Shown here: positions 24,474-36,953 of the stretch, one piece after another | Layout: every line of letters starts with the position of its first letter | Position numbering within the stretch: position 1 is the first letter of the stretch | Assembly: GCA_905250125.1 (NCBI GenBank) | Contig: CAJNOL010000239.1 | Coordinates: 1-64,000, forward strand | Length of the DNA: 64,000 nt | Reading direction: 5' to 3' | From: Rotaria sordida | Taxonomy: Eukaryota > Rotifera > Eurotatoria > Philodinida > Philodinidae | The notes under the pieces: model-generated | What the model was told of the DNA's origin: nothing | Database searches by the model: none | The model's input: the letters and a program-made list of their open reading frames with translations, nothing else | Translations under genes and position numbers: made by a program

Positions 24474-27400
24474 ATGACTACTACTAGTGGAACAGATGTA
24501 GATGATGATGCATTTGATGCTGATGATGATCGATATGATACACTTGTATTACCATCTGATGTACAAAAAGTGATTGATCAAGTGAGATTATTATTTTTGT
24601 TTTTTTTTAGTATCATATTCGTTTGGTTACATGAAGAAAAGTCTATGGAGAGTCATTTGAGTTTGACAGCACAATTCCCACATGAGAGGTTTGATCCAGC
24701 AATCGGAAATGTAAAAAATGAACTTACGAAATATAAAGAATATCTATTCTGTTTTTATTCAATAGAATTGAAAATTTTTCACTATTAAAGAATGTTCTTT
24801 CTTAAGGATAGACAAGCTCAGTTTACTGACTCAATAAGGGATCCACAAGAAGTTAAATTTATCTCGTTTTACTTTAATGCTTTTTAAGCCAGTACGTAAT
24901 GACTTTCATATTTTTCATCCTTTAGTCCTTTTGGATGTGGGGTGTATGGGCATGGTTCCTTCAACCACACGCACACTCAAACGGATTAAAGGGACCAAGA
25001 TGATCAAAATATTCTTACAAGTTTAAAAGGTATGTAAACACAAAAATAAAACGGGATAAATTTGATTTCTCGTGGACCTATGGACTCAGTGTAGTTAGTG
25101 CATACTGGCACCGATGTTTACTGAAGCATCGAAACACACCGCTACAAAAAGACGCGTATTCTGATAGAGCTCACGTCTCAATGTTGCAGCAGATACATAT
25201 GTCAGTATAATCAGTAAATCCTGTGTCGGGATTCACTGTGCATCTATATTCACTCCCTATCCGATAACGCAAAAAACCGTCTAGAATGCTTCCATTACAT
25301 ATTTGTTTGAACAACTATCACCGTATTATTTTTATTCATAATAAAATTCAACATTTTTTTGTTTTTGGTGTTTTCAATCAAAAACCATCACCGCGTTAAA
25401 GGATTTTAATTAGATAAATCAATTTTATAAGTTAGATATTTTATTTATTTATTTTTTTTTTGCGTATAGATATTACCAAGTACAGATGAAATAGATCGAG
25501 TTGATTTTAATCCAGTTGATTATATAAATCAATTATTTCCAACTGAACAATCTCTAGCAAATATTGATGAAGTTATTGGAAGTGTTAAATCAAAGATACG
25601 TTCATTGGATAGTGATATTCGTCTTACTATACGTGGTCATTCTGATACAGAAATTGATGAACATAAAGCATTAGAAGAAGCACAAAATTCAATATTATTA
25701 TTATTTCAACAAATGCGTGAAATTAAAGATAAAGCTGATAAATCAGAAGAAATGGTAAAAATAAATTCATTGATTAAATTTTCTAAAACAAATTTCTTTA
25801 AATTCTTAGGTTAAAGAAATAACACGAGATATAAAACAACTTGATGTAGCAAAAAAGAATCTTACAACTTCAATAACAACACTTAATCATTTACAAATGT
25901 TAATTGAAGGAATTGATAAAATTGAGTAAATATAAAAAGAATGGTTTTTTTTTCTAGAAAATAAATTTTATTCTTTTGAATTTTTTGTTTCTAGAGTTGC
26001 TATAAAAAAGAAATCTTATGGTGATATAGCACATTTACTTCATCCTGTTATAAGTGTATTAGAACATTTTCAACCATATATAAACATTCCACAAATACAA
26101 GAATTATCTACAAAGTAAATAAATTGACTTTAGATATTTTTGATCATCAAAAAAAAAAAAAAGATACTTTAGTTCTTATCCAAACCAATGGTACCATTAA
26201 CTAATATTCATGTCAGAATTAAAGAGAGGTCGATGTAACCTTAATAACTCGAAAATAGTAGCGGTTAACGATCAGTGATTTTCAGCAGTAGAAAGAGAAG
26301 ATCTATGAACGTCTTTTTGTCCCATACTATATAAGACAAAATTATTTTAACATCTAACATATTTTGAAACGATGGGCAAAAATGATATTCCGTTTCGATG
26401 TAAGCTACTGATGAAGAAACTTCAGATCTATAGCTCAAGGCACGATTCAAGTGATTATATTCTCACATCTCAATGTTGAAAAAACGAAATCACGTACTCT
26501 ATTCGGTCAAACTATATAAATTCTCCTGATTTGTAGCAGATTTTCTGACTTTTTATCAAAATTTTCTTGAAACGAAACACCGTCTTCATATATTCTCATG
26601 GATATTTTGAGGAGATGATGAATTTTAAAATAAAATTATTTCATAGAGTACCAGACAAAAAATGTTCAGATTTCGTCTTCTGGGATTTTTGAAAACTAAA
26701 GGTTGCTAACTCTTGCCATTGTCGAGTTATTGAGCTTACATCCACTCCTCTTTAATTCTGTGACAGCGTGAGGGTGAAGACATCAAAGAATGTCAAGATG
26801 AGATTGTCGTTAGCCTAGAGTAGACTCTACATTTTATTGACACATAATAATGTGAAATGAATGCTGAAAAAAGTCACTGATCAAAAAAATATATGATCAT
26901 CTAATAAATTTCTTTATACAAAAAAAAAATTTATTTTATTTAGTGTTAAAGAATTAACTGCTCAAATAATTGTACAAGTTCGAAAAGAATGTGAAGATGC
27001 ATTTAATGGTCCAAATGCAAAAGTTAGTTATTCAAGATTTCTTTTTAATAAATTAAACTTTTTTTTTTTTATTTTTTATTATAGAATTTTACTCCAAATC
27101 AACATTTTTCAGATGTATGTAAAATAATTGATGTTATTGATCCTAGATTAAGGTTTGTTATTTAAATATTTGATTGTTAACACGCAATGTTTTATTTTAT
27201 TCTTTTTAGATTAGAAGTAATAAATTGGTTTTTAAAAACACATCTATCTGAATATACAATATTATTTCAAGAATCTCAAGAAGTAATTATAAAACATAAA
27301 ATAAAATAATTGTTTTTGTTTTTCTTTGTTTGTTTGTTTTAGTTAGCATGGTTAGATAAAATTGATCGTCGATATGCTTGGTTAAAACGTGCACTTGTTG

Positions 27401-30400
27401 AATATGATGAAAAATATTCACGAATATTTCCTGTTCATTGGGAAATGGCTGAACGTTTAACAGTTGAATTTTGTAGAATAACAAGGTTAGTTCGATCTTT
27501 TTTTTTTTGTATTTTAAAATATAAAACTAAAAATTTGTTTCTTAAATTTTAGACGTGAATTAGCAAATATAATGCTTAAACGTAAAAATGAAATTGATGT
27601 TAAATTATTACGATTTGCTATTGAGAAAACTGTGGGATTTGAAACCATTGTTGAAAAACGTTTTCAAGGAAATACACTTGATCATGCAAATAATTCAATA
27701 ACTAGTCATCTTAATGGTAAATTTTATATCAATATTTCTATATAAATAGTAATGACTAGATCTCAAATTTATACTATTGACAGAGAATAACTGGATCATT
27801 TTTGTATTTGAGATTGTAAAAATTTATAATTTTCTTGATTTAGTTCTGCAATAAACTTTTTAAACCTAAATTTTCGTTTTAGAAAATACAATTTTTTTCA
27901 AAATCATTACCATTTGTCCGCTAGAAGAATATTTCTCCAAAACTACAGACGAAAAAAACCAATTGAAAAGAGTGAAGAAGCATAGAGCAGAAAATTTTAT
28001 ATTGATCCATATCAAATACTTTACTATGAGTTTTCTAACGAGAACAAAAAAAGTAGTTAAGAAGCAAAATCAACAATTTTATAGAGCATTCAGTTCTCTA
28101 TTAAATATGCTTAGAACGAATTCTCAAAGTTTATTAGAAGTGTTACCAACAAAATTGACCTGTTTATTCTGCATAACTCATTAGCCGAAGATATAGTGAC
28201 ATTTGACTAGAAAACAGAAAGTTTATTTCATATGTAGTTATATGAACGAAATGAATTATTGGATTCTATATCGATCATTATAAACTTCTGATTGTTAGTA
28301 AAAGAATACATTAATAATGAAAGTATCAAAATTAATAAGAGGATCTCGTTTATACTACACGAACGTTCTTTTTTTCATGATTGAAAATGAACTATGCCAA
28401 CATTCATTTTGAATATTAGTGATAATTAGATCTAATTCATATTCTATATGAAATCCTATTGAAAGAAAAAAAACAAACTGATGTATCGTTTATTATTGAT
28501 TCAAGATTATGCAATATAAATATTTGTTTTTATAGTTAAAGTAATAAATACCAATGGAAATGATGATTTAAATTTAACAACAAATCTTAAACCAAAATCA
28601 TCACCATTTCCAGGAATAATATCTCAATGTTTTGAAGATCATTTAGATATTTACATAGCTGAATTAGATCGGTAAATAAAAAGTTCATTCATGTTTCTTT
28701 TCTCTTTCGCTTTTTGATCTACATATAATTCTTTGTTTATAGAAGTTTGAGTGATCAAATTCAAAAATTTGTTGATGAACATAAAAAAGATGGTTATCCG
28801 AAATTTGAAGGTGGTGAAGATACAAGTAATGTTTTACCAACAAGTGCAGATTTATTTGTTTATTTTCGTAATTGTCTTGTACAATGTTCAAAATTAAGTA
28901 CTGGACAACCATTATTATTACTTGTTCAAACATTTCAAAAACATCTTCGAGAATATGCTAATCGAATATTAACAGCTAATTTACCGAAGTAAAAAAAATG
29001 TTGTTTTTTTTTTTTCTATGTTAAAAATTCATTTTGTTTTTCTTTTTTCTTTCAAAAAAACAAAAAGAACAAATACAACAGCATCATCTTTAGTTGGTAC
29101 AGCAACAATATTTATACAAAATTTACCAAATATTCCATCAATGTTAAAAGAAGGTGAAACAATAGCTAAATTAAATGAATCAGAAATATGCCGATCATGT
29201 AGTGTTCTATGTACGGCTGAATATTGTGTTGAAACAATACAACAAGTAAAAAAAAAAAAAGACAATAATTTGAATTTCAAAAAGAACAAAACAATTAAGT
29301 AAATGTTCTTTTGTTTTGATATTTTAGTTAGAAGATAAAATGAAAGAAAAAATAACAAAATCATTAATTGATAAAATTTCATTTGAATCAGAAAGAAATA
29401 TTTTTAAAGCGTATGTTTATTTTACAAAAAGAGTAAAATTATAAATTTATTTTCATATTATTCTTTTTTTTTATAGAATTATTGCTGAATCTATTCAAAT
29501 ACTTATTCAAGATCTTGAGAATGCTTGTGAACCAGCATTAACAGCAATGACTAAGGTTAGTTTGAGTAATACTAAAGTACATTCTATATCAAATCTTATC
29601 CTTCAATAATTTCAAATTTCGCATCATATGACAGAAACAGAGTTGTTGATATTTTTTCGAGATGTGAGGAGATAAAAATTTGGCACACAGTGCTTTCATT
29701 CTCGGAGTGCTCAAAAGTGATGACTGGAAGACGGAGGAAGAACGAAACCCATCATGACCTATCAGCTAGATTTTTAGGTTTAGTGTTCAATACTTCATAT
29801 GAGAAAAGTAGAACTTTAATACGCTATCGGAGATCCTGGTTTTGATAATCAAGTTATCTTTTGACTGGACTACAACGTTTAACTTAGCATAGTTTCTTAT
29901 CTTTCAAGATTTTTTTTTTTCATAAGCGATAACAAAATTATTTCTTGTATAATTTTTTTATAGTTATCTTGGCAAACTATTGAAACTGTTGGTGATCAAT
30001 CGTTATATGTAACAACAATTATTAATCATTTAAAAACAATTGTTCCTATTATACGTAATCATTTGGGATCATCAAGAAAATATTTTATACAATTTTGTAC
30101 AACATTTGTTGAGTTAGTTTCGTTTTGAATATAACTTTAAACATATATATATGAAAAAATTTTTTTTAGTTCGTTTATTAAAAAATTTATCAATCATTTA
30201 TATCGTTGTAAACCAATAAATATGATTGGTGCTGAACAACTTTTACTTGATACACATTCATTAAAAACAGTTCTTCTTGATTTACCATCGATTAATTTAA
30301 CTGTTTCACGAAAACCACCACAAAAGTAAATTTATTATTTCCACTTTAATGTATTTTCTCTTAACACATTTATTTTGTTTGTTTTTTTTTAGTTTTACAA

Positions 30401-30651
30401 AAATTGTTCTAAAAAATATGACACGTGCTGAAATGATCTTAAAAGTTGTTCTTACGCCGCATGATTCTCCTAGACAATTTGTTAAAAATTATTTACAATT
30501 AATGAATAATGATGGAGATATAAGTTCTTTTCAAAAAATACTTGAAATGAAAGGTATTCGAAGACCTGAACAAGCTCATTTAATAGAACGTCTTAAAAAA
30601 GAACATGCAGCAATAATTGCTAGTCATCAACAGCAAATACAACAACAGTGA
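24474..30651 (+). CDS. VPS53: VPS53, subunit of GARP/EARP tethering complexes
   Basis: Seventeen exons keep one frame and total 2442 nt (813 residues, close to animal VPS53): 24474-24581, 25470-25754, 25810-25925, 25995-26114, 26944-27022, 27085-27152, 27210-27282, 27343-27485, 27553-27716, 28536-28671, 28743-28988, 29068-29245, 29328-29410, 29477-29555, 29964-30112, 30170-30325 and 30393-30651. Diagnostic stretches are [25 protein letters not shown] and [13 protein letters not shown] in the N-terminal coiled coil, [11 protein letters not shown] and [10 protein letters not shown] in the middle, and [14 protein letters not shown] and [11 protein letters not shown] at the end. With VPS51, 52 and 54 (GARP) or VPS50 (EARP) it tethers endosome-derived vesicles at the trans-Golgi or recycling endosomes. 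Introns 1, 4, 9 and 14 are long; at least three hold repeat elements. Confidence 0.95.
24824..25093. mobile_element. Foldback element in VPS53 intron 1
   Basis: Left arm (about 24824-24955) and right arm (about 24965-25093) are imperfect reverse complements. Pairs include ACTGACTC-ATA opposite TATGGACTCAGT, and AAATTTATCTCGTTTTA opposite TAAAACGGGATAAATTT. GGATGTGGGGTGTATGG also pairs loosely with the CACACGCACACTC region. The spacer is nearly absent, so the element folds into one long hairpin. No coding sequence. Confidence 0.6.
26201..26770. mobile_element. MITE family A, copy 2 (diverged), in VPS53 intron 4
   Basis: Shares its ends and inside with the element at 17991-18426. The left side has CATGTCAGAATTAAAGAG and GAACGTCTTTTTGTCCCAT, and the centre has ACTTCAGATCTATAGCTCAA, identical in both. 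The right side has CTCTTGCCATTGTCGAGTTA and CTCTTTAATTCTGTGACA. It is about 130 bp longer and clearly older. It explains most of the 829-bp intron 4. Confidence 0.75.
29643..29750 (+). repeat. Dispersed repeat, copy 1 (VPS53 intron 14)
   Basis: Around 105 bp match the reverse complement of 40719-40827. Shared blocks are GTTGT-GATAT, GTGCTTTCATTCT-GGAGT and AAGTGATGA, with GGAGG at the 3' side. No open frame. The match suggests a transposon family whose full length is not visible here. Confidence 0.7.
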
Positions 30652-31868
30652 TTGTTTGTTTGTTTGTTTTTCTTCGTTTGTCTAAATGTTCCTTTATTTT
30701 TAATGTAACTTTTATTGGTTTGTTTAACAAGAAGATGCGTTTAATTTAGTTGTAGAATTTTCATCGAAATATTAATTCGATTATTTGTTCCAGATCATAG
30801 CAGGTGAAAAGAAAAATGTTTCCAAATAAATAAATTTGTAATCAATTTAACAAAAAATTTAATTTATAATTGAGTATTAATTTTAACAAGTAGATTTATT
30901 TAATCGAGTGATGAAGAAACTTGTATAGTGGATGCAAGTTATACATTCAATCTGAAAATGATCATCGATGTATTTGTTAATTCGATGGTAATCGATAGAG
31001 ATTTGGTAGGAGTTAGTATATATCTAAAATTATTTCAAAACTAATGACAATATGTTCGACTATAAGTTGTTCTTGAAGATAATCAGCATCTGTAGGTACA
31101 TGAGTTGTCTTAATTTAATTTCAACTAGTATGTAAAAGAAAGATTAGACAGTACGACAAACTGATGGTCAAGAACGAGAATTATAATAAGATTTCCTCAA
31201 GTCTCGAACAATACAATTGGTATACATTCGATTCTCTAAGATATAAGAAATAATGAGATAATGATAAAAAAATCAAAAACTGTCACACTACAAATATAGG
31301 AAGACATCTGTTTTTAGCAACCAAACAAAACTGAAAAACAGTCCAGAGCCAAACTGATTGAATTTGCGTGTTTCGATTGACTCTAGCAGTAATCTAACAA
31401 TGTTGCAAAAATCTCTTTTTTGACATTCTCTAGTATCATTAGGCAAAAATGACTCAAACAGTTTGGGTGCATGCCTAGTTGTAATGAAAAATGTCGAGTA
31501 TTACAAAGAGAATGTATGAAGATATCAAGAAACTTTTCGAAGATAGTAAAACGTTTTACAAATCTCCTACACTCTGTTTACTGCTAGAGTCCAAGTAATC
31601 CTCAATAATCTAGAGAACTTTTGGATCTTTTCATAACTCTCTCAACTCTTACATTCTCAACATGATGTTAACCTTAGTGCATATAACTATATGAAAGTTG
31701 ATACAATTTGCTAGCGACCTCTTTCGATAAACTAACTAACTATTGTATTGCATATCTATTCACTTGATTCATAGATATGACAACGAATTGATTAAATTTG
31801 TTTAGTGGTCACAACTGTATTTTAATTTTAGACTGAACATATTTAGCGATAGTACTAACAAAAGAAAA
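30652..31868. other. Spacer between VPS53 and the LSM8 pseudogene
   Basis: Contains the VPS53 3' flank with AATAAATAAA at about 30823-30834, a probable poly(A) signal. The rest is AT-rich and without a supported gene. A 14-bp inverted match (GACTCTAGCAGTAA at about 31379 and its complement near 31580) is too short to call an element. Confidence 0.4.
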
Positions 31869-32120
31869 ATGGCTCAAGTACTTGATGCCATATATGAATA
31901 AATCAGTAAATATAATTATATCTGCTGGACGAATTATAATTGAAATATTACGTGGCTTTGATCACACTATAAATATAATATTAGATGATAGGTTATGAAG
32001 GTGTAGAACAAATTTTTCTTGGTCTTTTATATAATACGTGGTGATATTGATGAAGAACTCGATAAAAATATTGATTTTTCGAGAATTCGTGCTGATCCAT
32101 TACAAATAGTTGAAACATAA
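31869..32120 (+). pseudogene. LSM8: LSM8 pseudogene
   Basis: Three consecutive pieces of the Sm-like protein LSM8 in different frames. The first reads YMNKSVNIIISAGRIIIEIL then RGFDHTINIILDD, then after a shift YEGVEQIFLGLL, then after another shift YIIRGDIDEELD and IRADPLQIVET before TAA at 32118-32120. Canonical LSM8 has the same order: Sm1 with DGR, GFDQ.NLIL, GVEQ..LGLY, IRGDN. About 250 bp cover almost the full 95-residue protein with no intron, so a retrocopy is possible. At least two frameshifts exclude a working product. LSM8 defines the nuclear LSM2-8 ring on U6 snRNA; the intact gene must be elsewhere. Confidence 0.85.
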
Positions 32121-32340
32121 TTTTTCTTTTCAGTATATTTTGATTATTATTATTTGTTATTGTCAGATGAGTGACTATCTATATGAAATCTAAACATTTT
32201 GTTTTCTTAATTCTCTTCATATGATTGAAGAGAACATATAAGAGAATCTCGCATTTGATTTTTCAATAGGAGAAAGAAAAAGTTTTTTTCTCTTACAACT
32301 AATAAAATTTAGAATTAAAAAAACAATTTTGATTTTGTAG

Positions 32341-34605
32341 ATGTTATTAAATAAAACACAAAAAATTCTAATTAGTATTATTATATTTCGTTTAATTTCT
32401 TGGTTTATTGTACGGACATATTTTATTGCTGATGAATATTGGCAAACATTTGAAATAGCACATTCACTTGCTTTTGGTTATGGTTATAAAACATGGGAAT
32501 GGAAATCAAATATTGCTATAAGAAGTTATCTTTATCCATTTATTATTTCATTAATCTATCGATTTTTAGCTCTATTTCATCTTGATACTGCATCAATATT
32601 AATTAATTCAGCAACATTATTTCAAACATTATTGGCTATTATTGGTGATTTAGTTTATTTAAAATTTCTTCAAGGTCATAAATTAATATTTTTAATTCTT
32701 TTATGTCGATTTTCATGTTGGTATACAATGTATTCATCACCAAGATTAATTATTAATAATTTAGAAGAAATACTTTTTATATGTAGTCTTGCTGTTGCTA
32801 AAAAGTAAGAGAATTTCTTATCGATTGTAGTAATATTTATCAATTTTAAAATCATATTTTTGTATTTTGATACTATATATAAAATTCTTTCAATCGAATC
32901 AAAAGATGTAGAAATTTTTACAAAAAAGAAAAAAAGGTCATCACACATATTTTATGCTGATTAGATATCTTATAAATTGAATAAATATTCAGAGGTAATA
33001 TCATTGATTTTAATATTAACATAATTTTTGCAACCTATGACTATCCAGTTGCAATTACTTTTTGGCTGCGCAAGATGATCTTTTCATTTTTTTTTTCATC
33101 AGATGTAAATCAACATACGTTGATATGATTTGATGTTACTAGTTATTAATACAAAAAAGACGAGATGTTAAACCAAGCATTATTGCTATTGTCTAATATT
33201 GTTTTTTTTTTCTTTAAAATATCCAAGACTAGTCGATCCCCTTTTCCTAGATGTTTCACGATTGTTAATCAAAACGCATACACATAGCATCATTTTTTTC
33301 TCATTCTTCACGTGAATAATAGAACATATGTTGCTCACATTAGAGAGATTGTTATTGTTCATGGGACTAGAACTAAGCACCCGCTGTTCAGAATAGAGAG
33401 AGGTTCATTGATAGCAAAATTCGCTTAGAAGGACCAGGGTTGTCAATATCTTCTCTAGGATTTTATCTTATGAGTGGTATCTATATCTTTCAAATCATAT
33501 TAATATATATCCTATAAATTTTGCTATGAAAAGTATATTTCAGAATTTCAATTAATATGTTCTTGTTTTTCTTTTTTTTAATTTTCTATATAGTTATCGA
33601 TCATCATCTAATATTCTCTTTCATTTATTTGTTTCATTATCATTTATTATTCGTCCAACATCAGCTATTCCATTTGTTATTATTTATCCATATTTATTAT
33701 ATAAAACTTCAAATCGTTTAAAATTTCTTTTTCAAGCATTTATATGTTTTATTCTATTAAATATATTTAATATACTCTTAGATAGTTATATGTATAATCA
33801 ATGGACATTTGTACCATTAAATTTTTTATATATAAATTTTTTTCATCCAAATTCAATATCATCACATTATGGTATAAATAATATTTTATGGTATTTAACA
33901 AATGGTCTTCCAATGATATTTTTTTATCGTTTACCATTTATTTTTTTTGGTTCTATATCAAATAAACGTTTAACAATAATAATTTTATTTACAATATTAA
34001 TTTATACATTAAATAAACATAAAGAATTTCGATTTTTAACACAAATTTTACCAATATTATTTATATTAGAAGCACATGGAATTGATTGGTGTTTAAAAAA
34101 ATTTAAATTAAATAAATTTCGTTGGATTATATTTATTTCATTTATTGGACATTTATTTATTGGATTTTATTTTTCATTAATTGATCGTCAAGGACAAATA
34201 TCAGTTATGTATTATTTACGAAAAAATTTAATTAATAATAATAATAATAAAGAAATTTTTTCAATTGATTTTCTTATGCCATGTCATTCAACACCATATT
34301 ATAATTTTATTCATCGAAATGATATTCAATTAAATTTTTTAACATGTGAACCAAATTTAGATAATATAACAAATGATTATATTGATGAAGCTGATCAATT
34401 TTTTTTAAAACCAATTGAATCATTAAAAAATCGATTAAATAATTATAATTCTAGTCATTTAATTATGTTTGATTTATTATATAATCAAGTAAAAGATGTA
34501 TTAGAAGAAGAACAATGGTTTTTTGTGAAAGATATTTTATTTAATTCACATATTCAACATACATCAAGACATGGAAAAATGATTTATATTCTTGAAAGAA
34601 GATAA
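32341..34605 (+). CDS. PIGB: GPI mannosyltransferase 3 (PIG-B, GT22 family)
   Basis: Two exons, 32341-32804 and 33594-34605, joined as AA|T, give 491 residues. The protein is polytopic in the ER membrane. Near the N-terminus it has ADEYWQ, the lumenal acidic catalytic motif of the family, and in the middle HKEFRFLTQILP, the GT22 signature. Many hydrophobic segments lie between them, and a lumenal C-terminal part follows (CHSTPYY, FLTCEP). PIG-B adds the third mannose to the GPI anchor precursor from dolichol-phosphate mannose. The ATG directly follows TTTTGATTTTGTAG, a perfect acceptor context. The intron of 789 bp contains AT-rich DNA without a recognised element. Confidence 0.93.
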
Positions 34606-35561
34606 AACAAAAAAGAAGAGATTATCTTACAAATAATTAGATTTATGAAATTTATTATTATGAATTCAGGGGGAGATGGGAATCTCAATATTAGTTTTGG
34701 GAGGGGGAGGGAAGGGAAATTATATATTACAAAAAAAAATTTATTCAAATGTAATAAACAAATGTAGACATTAAAAAAAAACATATAAATGAAATGGTAT
34801 TAGTAAAATCTAAAAGTCAAACAGGATAATTTTATTTTAAATCAAAAGAATTTGGCTTATTTAGAAACCAATCAAATGATTCTATTTATATGTGATGTGA
34901 CAAGAAAGGATAAATGTTTTTATTCTAACTAGTCTTTGTTATTACAAGCCGCTAATGGCAGAGAGTAATCTAATTTTCACATTTTAAAATTCAGCGCTTA
35001 TTAATTATGATAGTGTGAAAATTTTTTTCTTGTGTAACTTTAGAGTTTTGCAAAGATTTGTCAATACTAATTGAAATTGAAGTTTAAAAGAAATCCAGAA
35101 GGATTATACATATTAAACTTGTAGTCTATTTATTGTTATTAATTTTAGTATTTTAATGAATTCTAGAAGATTGAAAACTATGATAATAAAGATCATAGAA
35201 ATGTCAATATAAATGATTTTTTAAGTATCGATTATATATTGATTGCTATTTCTTTATATAATAATATATCTTGTATTTTATTTTGTATGTTTAATAAAAA
35301 TTTTCAGAACTTACTCAACATTTATTTTTATTGTAACATTCAAGATTTTTTCAATAATAATACATGAAAAGGCTAATTCTAATATATACTTTGTTCAAAT
35401 AGAAATAATATTTTATTAGCAATCAGTATGAATAAAAATGCTATTGTTTTGTCTTTTTTTTTTTTTGTAATCATAAGTTAATTATTATTCTTGAGATAAT
35501 AATAGAAGATAGATTTACATTAGAGAAAGAGTAACATAGTTCGTAAATAAATATAATTGAT
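34606..35561. other. 3' flank of PIGB with a G-rich tract
   Basis: Just behind the PIGB stop is GGGGGAGATGGG, and then GGGAGGGGGAGGGAAGGG (34699-34716), a four-run G-quadruplex pattern on the coding strand. The rest is AT-rich with no gene seen. Confidence 0.55.
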
Positions 35562-35851
35562 TTAATTATGAGCTACTTCATCAACAACAATATTTAAAGC
35601 TAATATGAATGATACATCTTGACCTTGTTCTATTGTAAATTCACGTAAAACAAAATCATCTTCGATTTTAACATCATCATATTTTGATTTAATTTTAAAT
35701 TTTTTACTACCAAGAAGATTTATTTTACGCTTAAAATCAATATATTACATTTAACAAATTTTTTTTAAATATAAACTTACTTTATATCAGTTACAACTTC
35801 ATTATTCTCACGAATTTCAAATTTAACTAAACCAGAGTGGATTAAGAACAT
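35562..35851 (-). pseudogene. LURP-one-related / scramblase-like C-terminal fragment
   Basis: The minus strand encodes FEIRENNEVVTDIK at 35820-35781 and, after a short intron-like gap, RKINLLGSKKFKIKSKYDD. DDFVLREFTIEQGQDVSFIL and ALNIVVDE follow, with a stop at 35564-35562. The end resembles the 'G-x-D-x-x-x-I-L-A-L-x-x-x-x-D-E' tail of LURP-one-related/Tubby-C-like folds. The N-terminal half is missing. The best donor (35780) and acceptor (before 35731) do not join in frame, so this is probably a broken copy. A real small gene with unusual splicing is the alternative. Family assignment is tentative. Confidence 0.35.
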
Positions 35852-36953
35852 GTTTACCAATAACTATTTTTCTTTAAAATTAAACCTGATAAACAAACTA
35901 GATAAAAATTTTATTTTATGAATAGATTAATTTTAATCATCTTTAACTGTATGCGATAAACAAAGTGTGAGAACTTTTTATTAAAGTTCATATTTAGTTG
36001 CATTTTGTTTGATACAAAAAATCCAGGAGACATTAATAAATAATATTAACTATAAGGTAAGTAACTGTAAAAGAAGGCGAACCATGATAGAATAATATGT
36101 CGCAAAGATCTATATATACGATGTTCACAATATTAATTGTTACCCGGTAAAATAAATGAATAAATTTCGACTGGTAAAATGAATACTAATATAAATTTTA
36201 TCTATTTCGACTTTTAGTTTCTCGTTGAAAACGAAACGAGAAAGAATTTATTTTATCTATTGTTTATATTTTAAGTCACCATTCTTCAAGTTAAATCTTC
36301 CCTATTATTTATTATTATGGTCCCTGGCCGTTCAATATTTGATTGAATTATATTAAATTTAAATGTAAAAAGTCTTGACAACGATCATGCTCAACTAGGC
36401 TGAGATGTATGAATTATCAGAATAAGAAGATAACAATTCATAGAGTAAAATCTCTCTAGTGTAGGCACCATTGGAACCTGCTAAAAATGCTCATTTATGG
36501 AAAGTTTTCAGTTTCTTCTTTCATAATCTATGAATGTTCGGTTGAAATTATTTTTCGGCTACCCACGGTAATCTTTCTTCTTTCCAACAATTTATTAATT
36601 GAAATTTTTTAATCAAAATAATTTCTATTACTATCTATATACATCGGAAATTATCAACAAAATCGAAAGATATCATAAATACATTTATTTAGTTGTTCAA
36701 TCAAATAGACGAATGACTTCAATATATCAACCAAGATATCATTCTGTTCATGATCAGATAGCTTACAGTTAATAAATGCATAATGTCAAATTTTTTGAAT
36801 TTCAATAACAAAAGAATAATTTCATTCATTAAAATGTGCACAAGAAATAAAAGAATTTATTTTCTATCAATCTCAAACTAATACTATATATATGTTCATA
36901 GCGAATAGTAAAAATAAATATATAAAACAAACAAAAAAAAAGAAAAAGAAAAT
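35852..36953. other. Intergenic DNA, nothing recognised
   Basis: About 1.1 kb of AT-rich sequence between the scramblase-like fragment and the end of the PACT-domain gene. No open frame, RNA gene or repeat arm was supported. Confidence 0.4.

Noticed and set aside
31379..31595. Short inverted match GACTCTAGCAGTAA
   Set aside because: Only about 14 bp match and inner sequence does not pair, so not enough for an element.
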